NCBI GenBank assembly: GCA_031761405.1
Contig: JASEVX010000007.1
Coordinates: 42,053,775 to 42,117,774, forward strand
Direction: 5' to 3'
DNA from: Serripes groenlandicus
Lineage: Eukaryota > Mollusca > Bivalvia > Cardiida > Cardiidae
DNA length: 64,000 nt
The notes beneath the pieces were generated by a model. The model was not told the DNA's origin. It saw nothing but the letters and a program-made list of their open reading frames with translations, and searched no databases. Numbering within the stretch: position 1 is the first letter of the stretch; each line of letters begins with the position of its first letter. Made by a program: the position numbers and the translations under genes. Shown here one piece after another: positions 33,733 to 45,399 of the stretch.

Positions 33733-33921
33733 ATGGAAAAAATGTCATATGCAGCAGATGAAATGGAATTGTGGGAATTCATCCCGGGACGCTTATCATA
33801 CATGTGCGGAATCCTTTTAAGTCGGGGCTCTTTTGTCAGATGGTATATCGCTCTGCTCGGCCTGTACTACATGTTCAGGGTCACTGAAGTGTTTATCAGT
33901 GAATACAACAAGGTTGACAGG
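33733..33921 (+). CDS. Possible coding exon, hydrophobic segment, unrecognised
   Basis: An open frame from ATG at 33733 (second ATG 33763) to GACAG|GTATAA, a plausible splice donor after 33921; without splicing, TAG stops it at 33928-33930. It begins MEKMSYAADEMELWEFIPGR, has a hydrophobic stretch at about residues 35-50 (VRWYIALLGLYYMFRV) and ends FISEYNKVD. The 33765-33920 part is richer in G and C than its surroundings. I do not recognise the family. The first codons may lie in MITE-1-like sequence. It could equally be chance; homologous transcripts would settle it. Confidence 0.3.
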
Positions 33922-34067
33922 TATAAATAGCATCGACATCTGTTTATCTTAAGTGAAAATCTGTCCACATATTGGATTCATAAGCTTGACATGCAGTGAT
34001 GTTGAAAGTATTTTTCATAACTACGGCCTAATTTGATACGATACAACATTAACTGATCGGAAGCAAC

Positions 34068-35828
34068 ACAATTAAATATTCTATAGAATGGTAAAATATG
34101 ATTAGTGTTTACCTCTTAGGCTACGTTTGTACTTGTGTAAGCGGACTGACGCAGTATGTTCTAATCTTAAAGTATAAGGAAGGAATTGCGGAAGTGTAAA
34201 TCATGCGAAACCAGCAACTTTGTAAGACTAACTGACTTTTTTAATCGATTAACATGACAGCGTCCAATTAAATATTCTATAGAATGGTAAAATATGATTA
34301 GTGTTTACCTCTTAGGCTACGTTTGTACTTGTGTAAGCGGACTGATGCGGTATGTTCTAATCTTATAGTATAAGGAAGGAATTGCGGAAGTGTAAATCAT
34401 GCGAAACCAGCAACTTTGTAAGACTAGCTGACTTTTTTTAATCTATTAACATGACAGCGTCAAATTAAATATTCTATAGAATGATAAATATGATTAGCGT
34501 TTACCTCTTAGGTTACGTTTGTACTTGTGTAAGCGGACTGACGCAGTATGTTCTAATCTTATAGTATAAGGAAGGAATTGCGGAAGTGTAAATCATGCGA
34601 AACCAGCAACTTTGTAAGACTAACTGACTTTTTTAATCGATTAACATGACAGCGTCCAATTAAATATTCTATAGAATGGTAAAATATGATTAGTGTTTAC
34701 CTCTTAGGCTACGTTTGTACTTGTGTAAGCGGACTGATGCAGTATGTTCTAATCTTATAGTATAAGGAAGGAATTGCGGAAGTGTAAATCATGCGAAACC
34801 AGCAACTTTGTAAGACTAGCTGACTTTTTTTAATCGATTAACATGACAGCGTCAAATTACATATTCTAAAGAATGGTAAAATATGATTAGCGTTTACCTC
34901 TTAGGTTACGTTTGTACTTGTGTAAGCGGACTGACGCAGTATGTTCTAATCTTATAGTATAAGGAAGGAATTGCGGAAGTGTAAATCATGCGAAACCAGC
35001 AACTTTGTAAGACTAACTGACTTTTTTTAATCGATTAACATGACAGCGTCCAATTAAATATTCTATAGAATGGTAAAATATGATTAGCGTTTACCTCTTA
35101 GGTTACGTTTGTACTTGTGTAAGCGGACTGACGCAGTATGTTCTAATCTTATAGTATAAGGAAGGAATTGCGAAAGTGTAAATCATCCGAAACCAGCAAC
35201 TTTGTAAGACTAACTGACTTTTTTTAATCGATTAACATGACAGCGTCAAATTAAATATTCTATAGAATGGTAAAATATGATTAGCGTTTACCTCTTAGGT
35301 TACGTTTGTACTTATGTAAGCGGACTGACGCAGTATGTTCTAATCTTAAGGTATAAGGAAGGAATTGCGGAAGTGTAAATCATGCGAAACCAGCAACTTT
35401 GTAAGACTAACTGACTGTTTTTAATCGATTAACTTGACAGCGTCCAATTAAATATTCTATAGAATGGTAAAATATGATTAGCGTTTACCTCTTAGGTTAC
35501 GTTTGTACTTGTGTAAGCGGGGACTGACGCAGTATGTTCTAATCTTATAGTATAAGGAAGGAATTGCGGAAGTGTAAATCATGCGAAACCAGCAACTTTG
35601 TAAGACTAACTGACTTTTTTTAATCGATTAACATGACAGCGTCCAATTAAATATTCTATAGAATGGTAAAATATGATTAGTGTTTACCTCTTAGGCTACG
35701 TTTGTACTTGTGTAAGCGGACTGACGCAGTATGTTCTAATCTTATAGTATAAGGAAGGAATTGCGGAAGTGTAAATCATGCGCAACCAGCGACTTTCTTT
35801 AATCGATTAACATGACAGCGTCCAATTA
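34068..35828 (+). repeat. ~197 bp satellite, nine units
   Basis: ATTAAATATTCTATAGAATG or a close variant starts at 34071, 34267, 34464, 34659, 34856, 35053, 35250, 35447 and 35646 (steps 195-199). Units share CTTAGGTTACGTTTGTACTT, GTAAGCGGACTGACGCAGTA, GGAAGGAATTGCGGAAGTG and TTAATCGATTAACATGACAG. The last unit has a ~20 base deletion. Variants (GCTACG/GTTACG, GACGCAG/GATGCAG) are not random among units. No CENP-B-like box noticed. Confidence 0.95.
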
Positions 35829-36182
35829 CACCATCCTTACTTAGCGCTAAGAAATACATAAACACTTAAGAGCGTATGTTATCAATAGTGTTACCCGTAT
35901 AAACATGCCAACACATTAAATATTTTCATAAGTGTTGTTAGTGAGAAAGATAACTATTTATGTCAAATTAGTCATTTACTTAAATACATTCCAGCTTTCA
36001 TGTTTTACAAAATATTAGGAAAGCAGAAATGATGAAATTTGCCTTTCGGTATTTAAGTATTACCTATCGTATTACTTATCGTTTAGTTGGGTTGGTGGAA
36101 TTGGACACAGGCACTACTTCAACTTCAAGCTAAATTGGATGAATTTGAATCCCCTGGAAGTGCTGTATCTGTACTTTGTTAA

Positions 36183-36409
36183 TCCTTTCCCTCATATAAA
36201 CGTTTTCTGACTCCTCTGCAGCAGACGACTTTTGAAAACATTGTGACAAAATGAGAAAGAAATTGCTCAAAACGAGCAATTTCTCCTTTTGTCCCAATGT
36301 TTTCAACTCTTTTCAATCATTAATATTTCATTCAAAGATATCTTTCTACCTTTTGCCTATAGATAGTTTTAAAGTCGTCTGTTTCAAATTGCATGCATGT
36401 GGGAAAGGC
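36183..36409 (+). mobile_element. MITE-1, intermediate-age copy
   Basis: Between TTAA (36179-36182) and TTAA (36410-36413). CCTTTCCCTCATATAAACG start, CTCTGCAGCAGACGAC, hairpin GCTCAAAACGAGC, end CATGTGGGAAAGGC. It mixes a young-type left end with an old-type right end. Confidence 0.78.
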
Positions 36410-36512
36410 TTAACTTTGAATATTTACAAACACTTCGCTATACAGTGGCCATATTCTTGCCAGTCAATCAGCTATCAGTATCTCGAGTACTTTGATTTTG
36501 GGACACATCTTA

Positions 36513-36904
36513 CATGTTCGAAACAGGCGACTTTTTGAACACATATTAACCCTTTCCCTCATACGACAATTCTGCAGCAGACGACTTTGAACAAAATGTC
36601 AAAAATTGGTAAATCTCTATAATTGAATGGATAACCTATGACAAAAAGTGGAAAACATTGTGGCAAAAGGAGAAATTGCACGTTTTGTGCAATTTCTTCA
36701 TTTGTCACTATGTTTTCAAAAAGCCGTCTGCTGCAGAGGCGTCAGAAAGCGTCTATATGAGGGAAAGGGTTAAGAAATTTCTACTTTTGCCACAGTGTCA
36801 TCAACTCTTTTGATAAACGTTTATTTTATGAGGTTTTTCCATAAGTGTGCCAATTTGTTGTCAATGATGTCTGCTGCAGATTCGTTGTGTGGGAAAGGGC
36901 TAAA
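36513..36904 (-). mobile_element. MITE-1, older copy split by a younger one
   Basis: The left scrap (GAAACAGGCGACTTTTTGAA to 36545) and right part (36774-36904: GAAATTTCTACTTTTGCCAC, GATGTCTGCTGCAGATTCGT, GTGTGGGAAAGGGCTAA) flank the young copy at 36550-36769. Confidence 0.62.
36550..36769 (-). mobile_element. MITE-1, young full-length copy, nested
   Basis: 220 bp between TTAA at 36546-36549 and 36770-36773. Ends CCCTTTCCCTCATACGACA and TATATGAGGGAAAGGG, hairpin GCACGTTTTGTGC. Confidence 0.87.
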
Positions 36905-36975
36905 GATATCAATTTCCTAGAAACTCAGCGATACTCAATTTATTTGATGTTTACCGTTCTCATGATAACACATAA

Positions 36976-37233
36976 TTGACCCGTTCCACGACAAAACCAA
37001 CATTGTGGACTCCGCGTAAAGTATCGACCCAGATAAGCCTATTCGTGCGGCGCAGGCTAACCCGGACATACACTTTTCGCCTCCTGTGGATTTTCTGTTT
37101 CAGGAATCATTACTCTATACCTCTATACCACTAAGACGGAATGTGTCGACCCGGATTAGCCTGCGCGGACTGATCTGGATCGATACATTACGCAGTGTTC
37201 ATAATGTTGTTTTTTTCGTGGAACGGCTCATAT
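36976..37233 (-). repeat. Palindromic repeat R, inverted copy
   Basis: Reads CCGTTCCACGACAAAACCAA, AAAGTATCGACCCAGATAAG, TCGCCTCCTGTGGATTTTCT, GACGGAATGTGTCGACCC and CGTGGAACGGCTCAT, the reverse of 31641-31909. Confidence 0.75.
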
Positions 37234-37350
37234 CTTGAGCATGTCATAAATACATTTCTTCGTTTCTGTATACGAAGTTACAATCGGACCATCATTCTAT
37301 ACGAACTCTTTTGTCGACATATCTGAGTGAGATGTTGCTAACATTCTTAA

Positions 37351-37560
37351 TTCATTGCCACATACATCAAATCTGCAACAGACACTTTTGCAAACATGTA
37401 GGCAAAATGTACAATATATCTATAAAGATTAATTTAATAATTGAATAGAGTTGAACACTTTATGGCAAAAGGAGAAATTGCTTAATTCTGATTTTGCCAG
37501 AACGTTTTAAAAGAAAATCTGCTGCAGACGCGTCAAAATGCGTCTACAGGTGGGAAAGGG
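37351..37560 (-). mobile_element. MITE-1, older full-length copy
   Basis: TTAA on both sides (37347-37350, 37561-37564). CATTGCCACATACATCAAAT, CTGCAACAGACAC, GGAGAAATTGCTTAATTC, ATCTGCTGCAGACGCG and AGGTGGGAAAGGG. The right hairpin arm is partly lost. Confidence 0.75.
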
Positions 37561-37564
37561 TTAA

Positions 37565-38486
37565 TGGTATTATTAAGAAATTCCGGCTTCAGCACTGTCT
37601 CTATTTGACATCCAATTGATGTTCAACATTTCCCCGATAAGGATATCTTGACGTATTATGAAAATATTGTTGGGAAAAGGGAGTTCGCTCTAAGCTTAAA
37701 TCTTCTTTTCAAGCAATATTTTTAAACTTTAAACATTTCGACTTATTTTTTGTCTTGAACTGATATTGGTATACTATTCAATTGAACATGAAAATGGTCG
37801 TTTTGTTCCTCCATACTCTGTTACGAATATTACTTGGTTTAAGATGGAATTTCGTTTACTTGATACATTAAAGATATCGTATACGTAATATACATAAACA
37901 AATGACAAACGAACGTTATCTTCTTTGGTTTCTGTTCCTCCAAAAGCGATACCACTTTTCTCATCAGAGTCGCATCATATGATCATAGTGATGAACATAC
38001 TGCATTTTTAGTCCTATCATCCCGTAAACCCGTGTTTCTTGGCCTTTTCGTACCTGATCTCGACACAAGAGTTTTCTCTGGGAACTAACTACCTGCCCAC
38101 ATATTGTATACGTGGTTTTATTGACGTTGGTTTTGTTTCCGTTATATTAGCGATCGACAGCGATTAGGCCAAATCTAAACAACACCGCCAAATCAAAACA
38201 ATCAGTAGTCTATTTCTAGTCCATGATGAAAGACGATTAACGCCCGTGAAAAACAAACATACGTCCAGTTTACAATGTGAAAACGGTCGGAAGCTTTCGG
38301 CTTAACTCGTAAAATCGATTTAAATTAGTTACATTGTACCCGACTATGTAATGCGGTTAAAACATAACATCATAGAGCACACTGCAACTTGAAACGTGTT
38401 GTTATTAGCGAGGTCTATATTGTGACAGAAAAACGAGCTAAACCCAAATGATTAAAACTTAATTGACTTGACTGAGTTTCTTCCAG
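37565..38486. other. Unassigned stretch
   Basis: About 0.9 kb with no gene or repeat recognised. Confidence 0.4.
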
Positions 38487-38725
38487 CCGCCTCGATGGTG
38501 AAGTGGTAGAGCGCGTGCTCAAAATACAGGAGGTGGTAGGTCAAACCAAATATTTTAAAAAATGGTAGTAATGGCTGCCCAACTTGTCGCTCAGGGATGC
38601 TTGGTTAGTATTACGACTGACCGGCTGGTGTCAGGATAAATGGCCCAGTAGTTCTTACCGAGGAAACGCCTAGACATATCTGAAAAGTTGTTGAAAGCGG
38701 CGTTAAACACCAAGCAAGCAAACAC
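38487..38725 (+). mobile_element. Type A SINE, nearly full length
   Basis: Head GATGGTGAAGTGGTAGAGCG (box A), weak box B (GGTAGGTCAAACC), then AAATATTTTAAAAAATGGTA, GTAATGGCTGCCCAACTTGT, ACTGACCGGCTGGTGTCAGG and the tail AAGTTGTTGAAAGCGGCG-TTAAACACC. Confidence 0.78.
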
Positions 38726-39056
38726 TTCCCCTGGTGATTAGGACTTTGGATACACATCTACCATATCTCCTGTACTAAGCGGCTTTTGCTGTTTCTTCCC
38801 ATGTCCAGTAACCAAACATGTTTTCCACCTATTTATTTGTACAACTACAAGTCTCTTTTGGTCTTCTTCGTTCGCGACCATCATCGGGTTCCTAAAGTAG
38901 GGCTATCATGTTGTTGTTTTTGTTGTCCCTGCGAAGTTGTGGCATCTGCGTTTAGAGCTTTGTCATATTATACCTTATATATAGTATTTGTAAATGTTTT
39001 AACAGACACACACAAGGAAGACAGGGTATGCCCAACAGTGCAGCCTCTATAAATAA

Positions 39057-39145
39057 AGTATTTATTATTATAGTTTAATATTATTATTTATCATTAGTGT
39101 TAGTATTATTATTATTTTTATTATTAGTATTATAAGTATCATCCC
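39057..39145 (+). repeat. (TTA)n-rich low-complexity patch
   Basis: Runs of TTATTA and TTATTATTATTTTT between 39057 and 39145. Confidence 0.7.
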
Positions 39146-39149
39146 ATTG

Positions 39150-39330
39150 GTTTTGTGTTATCTTGATGTTGTGTTATTTGTGAACTATCAGTATAACTAG
39201 TCTTTGGTGTTGTGTTATATGCGTACTCTCAGTATAACTAGTCTTTGGTGTTGTGTCATTTGCGTACTCTCAGTATAACTAGTCTTTGGTGTTGTGTTAT
39301 TTGTGTACTATCAGTTTACTAACTTTATGG
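39150..39330 (+). repeat. ~41 bp tandem array, about four copies
   Basis: CTAGTCTTTGGTGTTGTGT starts at 39197, 39238 and 39279, with partial units at each edge (GGTTTTGTGTTATCTTG; TATCAGTTTACTAAC). Confidence 0.85.
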
Positions 39331-39837
39331 TTGTGTGGTGTTGTGTGGTGATTAACCCGACGTCCAACCTTTTAGAGTAATGACGAATAAAGACGAAATA
39401 ATTGTCTGCAATGCTGGGTCTTGACATCTTGACAATATGATCATGACGATTTGCGAACGCACCATTTACCAATAATCGGATATAATCGGCTTAATCCGGT
39501 TCTCACTTGCAGACGCATTTCGAATCATCTAACGCATTGGTGACAAATGTGTTTCCTTTTCATCTCTCCATTTCCAGCACAATGGAATTGGAAGTTCTGT
39601 TTAGTCATTCATTTATTTATGCTAACACAATCAAATAATTTGTAATGGTTGAAAAAACGTATATTTAAAAGCGGAGCAATGGAGTTGAACCATATAAGCC
39701 ACCAAAGTTCAATAGGTGCTAAGAATAATCATAAACGGAACAACGGAGCTATACTACATCGGCAACCGGACTTTCACCATAGCAACCAATATAAGAAGAA
39801 AAATACCGCTAAATCACGAAAATGGTCTGTGAACTTG

Positions 39838-39945
39838 GTGTTAACTATTTCCTACAAACAGACACATTTCGATGACTTTTGTTAACATTTTTTCAAATAG
39901 ATAAATTGTTCATTAACTTACCATTTTTTCTCAAAATATTCCAAA
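39838..39945 (+). mobile_element. MITE-1 fragment
   Basis: TGTTAACTATTTCCTACAAA, CAGACACATTTCGATGAC and AGATAAATTGTTCATTA keep the left-half order; the rest is lost where repeat R begins. Confidence 0.42.
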
Positions 39946-39957
39946 ATACAGCTGCGG

Positions 39958-40195
39958 CGATAGACATCTGCGTAATGTATCGACCAGATCAGCCTGCACT
40001 GTCCGCGCAGACTGATCCAGCCGACACATTCCGTCATAGGGGGATAGTTGTATAGAGTAGTGATTCCTGAAACAGAAAATCCACAGGAGGCGAAAAGTGT
40101 CTATCCGGGTAGGCCTGTGTGGCATACTTAGGCTGATCCGGGTAGATACTTTACGCAGAGTCCACAATGTTGTTTTTTCTCACGAGACGGCCTAC
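39958..40195 (+). repeat. Palindromic repeat R, left end missing
   Basis: TGCGTAATGTATCGACCAGA, CTGTCCGCGCAGACTGATCC, CATTCCGTCATAGGGGGAT, GAAAATCCACAGGAGGCG, GTAGATACTTTACGCAGAG and CTCACGAGACGGCC. It lacks the same left piece as copy 2 at 27394-27622. Confidence 0.75.
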
Positions 40196-40721
40196 ACATT
40201 GATTATTGCAAAGCTACGCCCCTGCTAAAGCTGTTGATTTTATGAACAAACAAAAAAGAAAGGACATCATTAATAACTATATCTGAATTAGATAATGTAT
40301 GAAATCGTAATCTCACAAAGGATGCCAGTGATTGAAATGAGTTTTGGATCACTCTCCTGATAAAACGGGATGATTAAATATTCAAAACTAATTCATCATC
40401 ATGCGAATCACACAATCATTAACAACACACTATTTACTTAATTATTCGCATTCATGCTTATTGCTATTTTCATTTCATGATCGTTAATTTATTTAATCGA
40501 GTTTTCTATTAAATTTAGCTTATTTTAATAGACTTAAAGATAAAGTAATATATAACATTTGTGTTGATGGTGTTTGTTACGATACTAGAAACAGGAAACA
40601 TATAGAACAATTAAACTGATGATGGGATAAAAACAAACGTCGACGAATGATCGTAAAGGTAACAATTCGATTGTTCCGAAGGCAAACTATGATAACAATA
40701 TATCATTGATGCTTTTCATTT
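40196..40721. other. Unassigned stretch
   Basis: No gene or repeat recognised. Confidence 0.35.
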
Positions 40722-40944
40722 TCCAACATATTTACGCATTTTGACGTATCTCCAACTGAAAACTTTGGAAAACATTGTGACATATGGATACATTGCTCAT
40801 AATGAGCATTTTATCCTTTTGTCGCGATGTTTTCATCACTACTCAATAATTATACTTTTATTTCTTGATATTTTCTATAATTATTTTCCCAATTAAGTTT
40901 TCAAAGTCGCCTGGTGCATTCTGTGTCGTATACAGGACAGGGTT
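40722..40944 (+). mobile_element. MITE-1, older copy
   Basis: ATTTTCCAACATATTTACGC, GAAAACATTGTGACATATGG, hairpin TTGCTCATAATGAGC, TTTTGTCGCGATGTTTTC, AAAGTCGCCTGGTGC and ACAGGACAGGGTTAG. Confidence 0.65.
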
Positions 40945-40945
40945 A

Positions 40946-41560
40946 GTTATCCATAGGGTTCATCCTCCCTGTGAGTGCATTTGCCTAATCAGTATATGTT
41001 GTTTCAGTTTATTGATTGGTTGAGCCGGGCTGTGAAGCGAGGATTTCGCATCAGGGCTCAACTATCATATAACATTACTATTATCACTAAAAGTTGAATT
41101 GAATCACTAGCATTATAAGTTGAAAATATATTAAATACACTTTTGTTATTATTATTATTAGCTGTAATAGGCTGCTTTATTATGTCTCGTTGATAACATA
41201 CATGTATACACTAATTATGTAACAAAAACATGTATACTTACGTTATGAAATAAAGGGTTTGAATCTTGAAATGAAACGCAAATAATACATATTCTAATCA
41301 TAATCGACTCGTGTACACAAATTGGTCTCTACCTCCATTGCTATCATATTCGTTTTAAAGATGTTTTATTTTCATTTTCAAAGAAAAAATTAGTTCTTTT
41401 GGTTTCGTTGTATAAAGACAAACGCATTAAAGCATTCGCAGTGAACGAATTTCTTTTGTTCCACTTCCGACATAATGCTCCACTCTTAAATTCGTATAAC
41501 AGTTTAACTTTAACATTTCAAAAATGCACATTTTCTTCAGAGGCGTTCGAAGCAGAGACA
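40946..41560. other. Unassigned stretch
   Basis: A short (TTA)n run near 41141-41159; otherwise nothing recognised. An open frame at 41399-41641 runs into the next MITE and is not convincing. Confidence 0.35.
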
Positions 41561-41564
41561 TTAA

Positions 41565-41964
41565 ACCCTTTCCCAAATACAATTAATCTTCAGCAGTTCA
41601 TTTCAAAATTATCAATACCAAAATATAGAAAATCTCTTTAAATGGTAGTATGATTATTGAATAGAGTTAAAGATCATTGTGGCAAATGGAGTAATTGCTC
41701 ATTATGAGCAATTTCTCCTGTTATCATAATGATTTATAAAGTCGTCTGCTGCAATGGCACCAGAAAACGTCTTTATCTGTTGTTATAATGATTTATAAAG
41801 TCGTCTGCTGCAATGGCACCAGAAAACGTCTTTATCTGTTGTTATAATGATTTATAAAGTCGTCTGCTGCAATGGCTTCAGAAAACGTCTATATCTGTTG
41901 TCACAATGATTTATAAAGTCGTCTGCTGCAATGGCGCCAGAAAACGTTTATATCTGAAAAGGGG
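41565..41964 (-). mobile_element. MITE-1, older copy with internal tandem amplification
   Basis: Between TTAA (41561-41564) and TTAA (41965-41968). ACCCTTTCCCAAATACAATT start, CTTCAGCAG, hairpin TTGCTCATTATGAGCAA. The right arm, ATAATGATTTATAAAGTCGT then CTGCTGCAATGGC, is repeated four times at 59 bp spacing (41731, 41790, 41849, 41908) before the GAAAAGGGG end. Confidence 0.82.
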
Positions 41965-42172
41965 TTAACATATAACAACGGGTAAACGTTTTAAGAATGA
42001 ATCCTTTTGAATCATAATAACCCAAGAGAATATGGATACATTAGATTCAATGATAAACATGTGTATTAATGTCATCTTTTTTTACTGAATTTTCGACAAG
42101 AAACAGTGGATTAAAATTTGATAAACTCACTGCTTGAAACTGTGAGTTTTATAACGTGATAATTTTCAATCT

Positions 42173-44345
42173 TTGCTCGGTCTCTATGTCCATCTCTGGA
42201 TAGGGCTCTATCTCTTTCTCTGTAAAGGGCTATATCTCTGTCTATGTATACGGTTCTATCTCTTTCTCTGTAAAGGGCTATATCTCTGTCTATGTATACG
42301 GCTCTATCTCTATCTCTATCTATGTATACGGCTCTATATCTACCTCTATCTTTGTCTATGTATACGGCTCTATCTCTATCTCTATCTATGTATAGGGCTC
42401 TATCTCTATCTCTGTACAGGGATCTATCTCTGTCTATGTATACGGCTCTATCTCTATCTCTGTCTATGTATATGGCTCTATCTCTATCTCTGTAAAGGGA
42501 TCTATCTCTATCTATGTATAGGGCTCTATCTCTATCTATGTATAGGGCTCTATCTCTGGCTATGTATAGGGCTCTATCTCTATCTATGTATAGGGCTCTA
42601 TCTCTATCTATGTATACGGCTCTATCTCTATCTGTGTATAGGGCTCTATCTCTATTTTTGTATACGGCTCTATCTCTATCTCTGTCTATGTATACGGCTC
42701 TATCTCTATCTCTGTAAAGGGATATATCTCTATCTATGTAAAGGGATCTATCTCTATCTATGTATAGGGCTCTATCTCTATCTATGTATAGGGCTCTATC
42801 CCTAGCTATGTAAAGGGATATATCTCTATCTCTGTATAGGGCTCTATCTCTGTCTATGTATAGGGCTCTATCTCTATCTCTGTAAAGGGATCAATCTCTG
42901 TCTATGTATAGGGCTCTATTTCTATCTCTGTAAAGGGATATATCTCTATCTCTGTATATGTATAGGGCTCTATCTCTATCTCTGTAAAGGGATCTATCTC
43001 TGTCTGTGTATATGGCTCTATCTCTATCTCTATCTCTGTATAGAGCTCTATCTTTGTCTATGTATAGGGCTCTATCTCTGTCTATGTATAGAGCTCTATC
43101 TATATCTCTGTATAGGGCTCTATCTCTATCTCTGTATAGGGCTCTATCTCTGTCTATGTATAGGGCTCTATCTCTATCTATGTATAGGGCTATATCTCTA
43201 TCTATGTATAGGGCTCTATCTTTATCTCTGTATAGGGCTATATATCTATCTCTGTATAGGGCTCTATCTCTGTATATGTATAGGGCTCTATCTCTATCTC
43301 TGTCTATGTATAGGGATATATCTCTGTCTGTGTATAGGGCTCTATCTCTATCTCTGTAAAGGGATCTATCACTGTGTATGTATAGGGCTCTATCTCTAGC
43401 TATATGTAGGGCTCTATCTCTATCTGTGTATACGGCTCTATCTCTATCTATGTATAGGGCTCTATATCTATCTCTGTATAGGGCTCTATCTCTGTCTATG
43501 TATAGGGCTATATCTCTATCTCTGTATAGGGCTCTATCTCTGTATATAGCTCTATATCTGTATAGGGCTCTATCTCTGTATATAGCTCTATATATGTATA
43601 GGGCTATATCTCTGTATATAGCTATATATCTGTATAGGGCTCTATATCTGTATATGGCTCTATCTCTGTATAGGGCTCTATATATGTATAGGGCTCTTTA
43701 ACTGTATAGGGCTCTATCTCTGTATATGGCTCTATCTCTGTATATGGATTTATCTCTGTATATGGCTCTATCTCGGTATATGGCTCTATATCTGTATAGG
43801 GCTCTATCTCTGTATTGGGCTCTATCTCTTGATATAGATATATTCCTGTATAGGGCTCTATCTCCTCTATATATAACTATATCTCTGAATAGGGCTCTAT
43901 ATCTGTATAGGGCTCAATCTATCTCTCTCTATCATCTGTATATGGCTCTATCTCTGTCTCTGTGTATGGCTCTGTCTTTGTCTCTGTATAGGTCTCTATC
44001 TCTGTCTCTGTATACGGCTCTGTCATTGTCTCTGTATATGGTTCTATCCCTGTATACGGCTCTGTCATTGTCTCTGTATAGGGCTCTATCCCTGTATACG
44101 GATCTGTCTTTGTCTCTGTATAGGGATCTATCCCTGTATACGGCTCTGTCTTTGTCTCTGTATTGTATAGGGCTCTATCCCTGTATATGGCTCTGTCTTT
44201 GTCTCTGTATAGGGCTCTATCCCTGTATATGGCTCTGTCTTTGTAGCTGTATAGGATTCTATATCTAGCTCTGTATAGGGCTCTGTCTTTGTATAGGGCT
44301 ATATCTCTATGTCTGTATAGGGCTCTATTTCTGTATCTGTCTATA
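42173..44345 (+). repeat. Hexamer-based array, GGCTCTATCTCTGTATAG type
   Basis: About 2.2 kb built from TATCTC/TATGTA/TATAGG/GGCTC blocks. Units are mostly 18, 24 or 30 bases, so length changes are largely multiples of six. This keeps two of the three forward frames open (IGLYLYLC-like and YRALSLS-like translations) over long spans. Toward 44000 the units shift to GGCTCTGTCTTTGTCTCTG. It shows no start context, no domain and no codon bias beyond the repeat. Treat as non-coding. Confidence 0.93.
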
Positions 44346-44411
44346 TCTAACTTCTTAATGTCGTCAGTAAAAAAAGAACCGTGAAATATGCGGAGTAATT
44401 GTTTTTTTAAT

Positions 44412-44610
44412 TCTTTCCCATGTACTGTTTGTACATCAAAGCTGCAGCAGAGGACTTACAACATATTGATCATCTCTATAAATGTATTTTAACTATTTCA
44501 TGAAGTTAAAAACATTGTGGCAAAATAAGAAATTCCTCATTGTCTGGCAAATCTTTTTTTTACTAGAAGTTTTAACTATAATATATATATTATAACAAGG
44601 AAAAGGCGTC
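44412..44610 (-). mobile_element. MITE-1, decayed copy
   Basis: ATTCTTTCCCATGTACTG, AAGCTGCAGCAGAGGAC, AAAAACATTGTGGCAAAAT, AGAAATTCCTCATTGTCTGG and AAGGAAAAGGCGTCTAG. Confidence 0.5.
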
Positions 44611-44614
44611 TAGG

Positions 44615-45399
44615 ACTTACGTAGTTGATACGGAAAAAACTAGAATGGAAATGAGGAAATCTTTATCTGAAATTTATGATGAAATATAGGTAACCTGTAT
44701 GAAAGAAGCAAAACTCTAAAAGAATAAATCTGACATTTATTTCGCACTGAACCTTAAGGGAAATAATGCGACAATCGTAAATTTAACCAAATTAGATGTT
44801 ATAATTGGATAAAGCTCTACGAATATGCATATCTCCACAAGCGTCGTATTCATTCCTAATTGAAGACGTAAGACATCTATATATTTGAGTCGAGTCACAC
44901 ACAAAATACGACATGCGGAGGTCATAAACGATTCGTGGCAATTAAGATTGAAACATTTTAGGTTTGCAAAGTCGGATTTAATTACATATAACACGAAGAA
45001 ACAGAAATCACGTACTATACAAATACCAATTTCATTTACGATTTGTATACTGTACACATCTTTTATTCAGTAGTGTTAGGCCTCAGGCCCATTTTACATA
45101 ATTAACATGTACATAATCAATTCATTTGAGTGACATCGTAAACATTTTAAAGATATTCAAATATAGAAATGATAAAAGTATATGACTGATTCTTTATGAC
45201 TCAATTACCGATTTTGAATGCCCCAATGAGATATTTTTATCAGTGATGTTTACAAAATGTGGGTCTAAATGTACATGCACTCATTATGTCATAAAACAAC
45301 CTTGTAGGCTGGTATGAAACGTGTTCAGTACATAGCCATCAATGTACATCATTACTGATATATAACGATGTTCTTTTTCGCCGATACACTCTTTAACAA
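44615..45399. other. Unassigned stretch
   Basis: No gene recognised; open frames on both strands at 44737-45073 are mutual shadows without a domain. Confidence 0.35.

Noticed and set aside
34068..35828. CRISPR-like array
   Set aside because: Units are contiguous ~197 bp satellite copies without unique spacers, in an animal genome.
42173..44268. Several long forward open frames (up to 210 residues) as membrane protein genes
   Set aside because: They lie wholly in a hexamer-based repeat, overlap in two frames at once, and show only the repeat's own periodic residues.
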